Shown here: in pieces, positions 62,613-64,000 of the stretch
Position numbering within the stretch: the stretch's first letter is position 1
How the letters are laid out: every line of letters begins with the position of its first letter
Assembly: GCA_021325235.1 (NCBI GenBank)
Contig: JAJPHN010000013.1
Location: forward strand, 1 to 64,000
Direction: 5' to 3'
Origin: Terriglobia bacterium
GTDB taxonomy: Bacteria > Acidobacteriota > Terriglobia > Bryobacterales > Bryobacteraceae
Length of the DNA stretch: 64,000 bases
Program-made: the position numbers and the translations under genes
Notes under the pieces: model-generated
Databases searched by the model: none
Seen by the model: the letters and a program-made list of their open reading frames with translations, nothing else
Told to the model about the DNA's origin: nothing

Positions 62613-63788
62613 ATGCCGGAGCAGCCTTCCTATACGCCCATTCTGGATCTGGAAAGCGAACCGCCTGCGCTACGCAAGCCGAGTCTCTGGTTCAGGCTCA
62701 TATTGTGGCTCGTTTGCGTGGCGATCGGGACTGGAATCGGCTACGGGGAAGATCATAAGATTTTCGGTAAGTGGCCGGCTCTCAATCCGCTTCTTTTCTT
62801 CGTGGGTTTGTACCTTTCGCTTGCGGTGCATGAAGCGGGCCATCTAATCGCAGGAGCATTTGCCGGACTTGAGTTGGGCGGCATCAAAGTGGGTCCGGTG
62901 CTGCTCATCAAGCTTTCCGGACGCTGGGTATTCCGTCTGGAATGGCGAACTTTCGGCGGCGGCTTCTATCTACCGCATGTCTCGTCAGAACAGCTGAGCC
63001 GTACCCGGGCAGCTGCCATGATTGCCGGCGGGCCGCTTGCGAATCTACTTCTTGCGATCGGGTGTCTGTCTCTCGCCCGCAACTCCGCAGGCCTCACCGC
63101 AACGGCAACGGGCTCGCTTTTCTGGACCTCGCTTCTACTCTTCGTTGGGTCGATCGTTCCATACCGCAGCGGCATTACGCGCTCCGATGGCGCGCGGCTG
63201 CTGCAGATTCTTTTCGATCCCGAGCAAGCGCGCACCTGGTTCGCGCTGCTCGCCGTGCAGACGGAAAATGCGCAGGGCGTGCGTCCACGCGATTGGAATG
63301 CCGACCTCTGCACGATCGCTTTCCGCGCAAATGCAGATACGCCGGAGTACGCGTACCGGCAGTATCTGGCGAGTTACCGGGCACTGGATCAAGGCTCAGA
63401 AGAGTCGTTTTTGACACATCTGGAAAACGCGCTTGCGGCATCGAGCAAATGCGGGAAAGCCTTCCGGCACTGTCTTTTTCTGGAAGCGGCTTCGGCTTCG
63501 GCCAGTCTGCGAAATCGCGCTGCACAGGCCGCGAGCTGGTATCAACGCGCCTGTGCGATACGGAAACCGGAACTCGCCGCACCGGTCGAGGCCGCTATTG
63601 CGATGGCCGAAGGACGCTACGGGGATGCGATCCCACTCTGGCGAGCCGCGAAAGCCTATGTCGAACGGCGAGAACTCGACCACGGCATGACCCGGCTCGC
63701 CAGAGAGAAATGGGCAGAACGGGAAGCGATCTGCATTCGCGCATTGCAGCAGCCGGTTCAAGAAGTCGCACTCGGAACTCAGCGATAA
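62613..63788 (+). CDS. M50-type membrane zinc metalloprotease with C-terminal TPR-like tail
   Basis: A 391-residue membrane protein. His73-Glu74-x-x-His77 (AVHEAGHLIAGA) in the second helix is the site-2 protease zinc motif, and ITRSDGARLLQIL near 190 supplies the third ligand Asp in place of the usual NPxPxxDG. GGGFYLPHVSSEQLSRTRAA is a beta-hairpin-like region between them. The C-terminal ~170 residues are soluble and helical with TPR-like pairs (AAQAASWYQRACAIRKP). No PDZ domain is seen. Substrate unknown. Confidence 0.8.
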   Translation: MPEQPSYTPILDLESEPPALRKPSLWFRLILWLVCVAIGTGIGYGEDHKIFGKWPALNPLLFFVGLYLSLAVHEAGHLIAGAFAGLELGGIKVGPVLLIKLSGRWVFRLEWRTFGGGFYLPHVSSEQLSRTRAAAMIAGGPLANLLLAIGCLSLARNSAGLTATATGSLFWTSLLLFVGSIVPYRSGITRSDGARLLQILFDPEQARTWFALLAVQTENAQGVRPRDWNADLCTIAFRANADTPEYAYRQYLASYRALDQGSEESFLTHLENALAASSKCGKAFRHCLFLEAASASASLRNRAAQAASWYQRACAIRKPELAAPVEAAIAMAEGRYGDAIPLWRAAKAYVERRELDHGMTRLAREKWAEREAICIRALQQPVQEVALGTQR

Positions 63789-64000
63789 GCCGGAATGCCC
63801 GTCACGCGTTCTCCGATGACGAGCGTATGAATGTGGTCGGTACCCTCGTAGGTCTTCACCGTTTCGAGATTGCACATGTGGCGCATGATTGGATATTCGT
63901 CCATGATGCCGTTGGCGCCGAGCAGATCGCGGCTTAAACGCGCGCACTCGAGCGCCATCGCGACGTTGTTGCGCTTGAGCATCGAAATGTGCGCGGCTTC
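63779..64000 (-). CDS. Acyl-CoA dehydrogenase, C-terminal part (runs off the window)
   Basis: The leftward frame covers at least 73 residues, entering from the right edge (EAAHISMLKRNNVAMALECA) and ending GERVTGIPAYR. RDLLGANGIMDEYPIMRHMC NLETVKTYEGTDHIHTLVIG is the last helical domain of an acyl-CoA dehydrogenase; YEGTDHIHTL is closest in my memory to glutaryl-CoA dehydrogenases. The catalytic glutamate region lies outside. It overlaps the protease gene by 10 bases, tail to tail. Confidence 0.88.
   Translation of the reverse strand, partial: EAAHISMLKRNNVAMALECARLSRDLLGANGIMDEYPIMRHMCNLETVKTYEGTDHIHTLVIGERVTGIPAYR

Overview
The window looks like chromosomal DNA of an Acidobacteriota bacterium, most likely the Bryobacter/Solibacter (subdivision 3) side of the phylum. 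The evidence is indirect: a high-GC genome, a 16S rRNA 5' end at the left edge, two very long FtsX/MacB-type permeases of the acidobacterial duplicated orphan permease (ADOP) type, many secreted glycosidases and multiheme cytochromes, a PEP-CTERM protein, and HpnH for hopanoid side-chain synthesis. A 16S tree would be needed to confirm the rank.

Left part (1-17 kb). The rRNA operon runs leftward out of the window. It is followed by rpsT, a Uma2-type nuclease, ggt, a TIM-barrel isomerase, asnS, a small acidobacterial-type hypothetical, lepA, ribH-nusB, a cytochrome/beta-barrel fusion coupled to a pentaheme cytochrome, and a leftward dciA-like/gatC/gatA operon linked by ATGA overlaps. A decayed DUF7019-like gene, a TlpA-like thioredoxin, a PEP-CTERM protein and an outer-membrane barrel protein follow.

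Middle (17-42.7 kb). A GH127-type arabinofuranosidase is followed by a leftward ADOP permease with a PadR-like remnant at its start. Then come AsmA-like, GAF-like and lytic transglycosylase genes, and a divergent ArsR-type regulator facing NIPSNAP and protoglobin genes. A methyltransferase and an alpha-galactosidase-like enzyme run leftward. An ECF sigma / anti-sigma / two HEAT-repeat protein operon is fully overlapped. An alginate-export-type porin diverges from a three-gene membrane redox cluster (His-rich membrane protein, NosR-like polyferredoxin, secreted protein with a predicted N-terminal His). A second ADOP permease ends the section.

Right part (42.7-64 kb). Two large leftward polytopic membrane proteins resemble GT-C enzymes and look lower in GC. 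Next to them is a short mosaic stitched from pieces of three neighbouring genes, followed by an aldo/keto reductase pseudogene, a CMD-family protein, a lipocalin-like protein and a divergent AraC regulator. Then come an M23 peptidase, a SYLF protein, hpnH with a coupled small protein, a zinc dehydrogenase and a GH51 arabinofuranosidase. A 1177-residue secreted protein carries the full set of galactose-oxidase-type copper-radical active-site residues. The window ends with a redoxin, a mercuric-reductase-like flavoprotein, a hypothetical, an M50-type membrane protease and the 3' end of an acyl-CoA dehydrogenase gene.

The biology suggested is an aerobic or facultative soil heterotroph that breaks down plant polysaccharide (GH51, GH127, alpha-galactosidase, copper-radical oxidase, arabinose-side-chain enzymes) and has substantial envelope redox machinery. 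Several recent decay events are visible: the DUF7019-like gene, the aldo/keto reductase, the PadR remnant and the mosaic.
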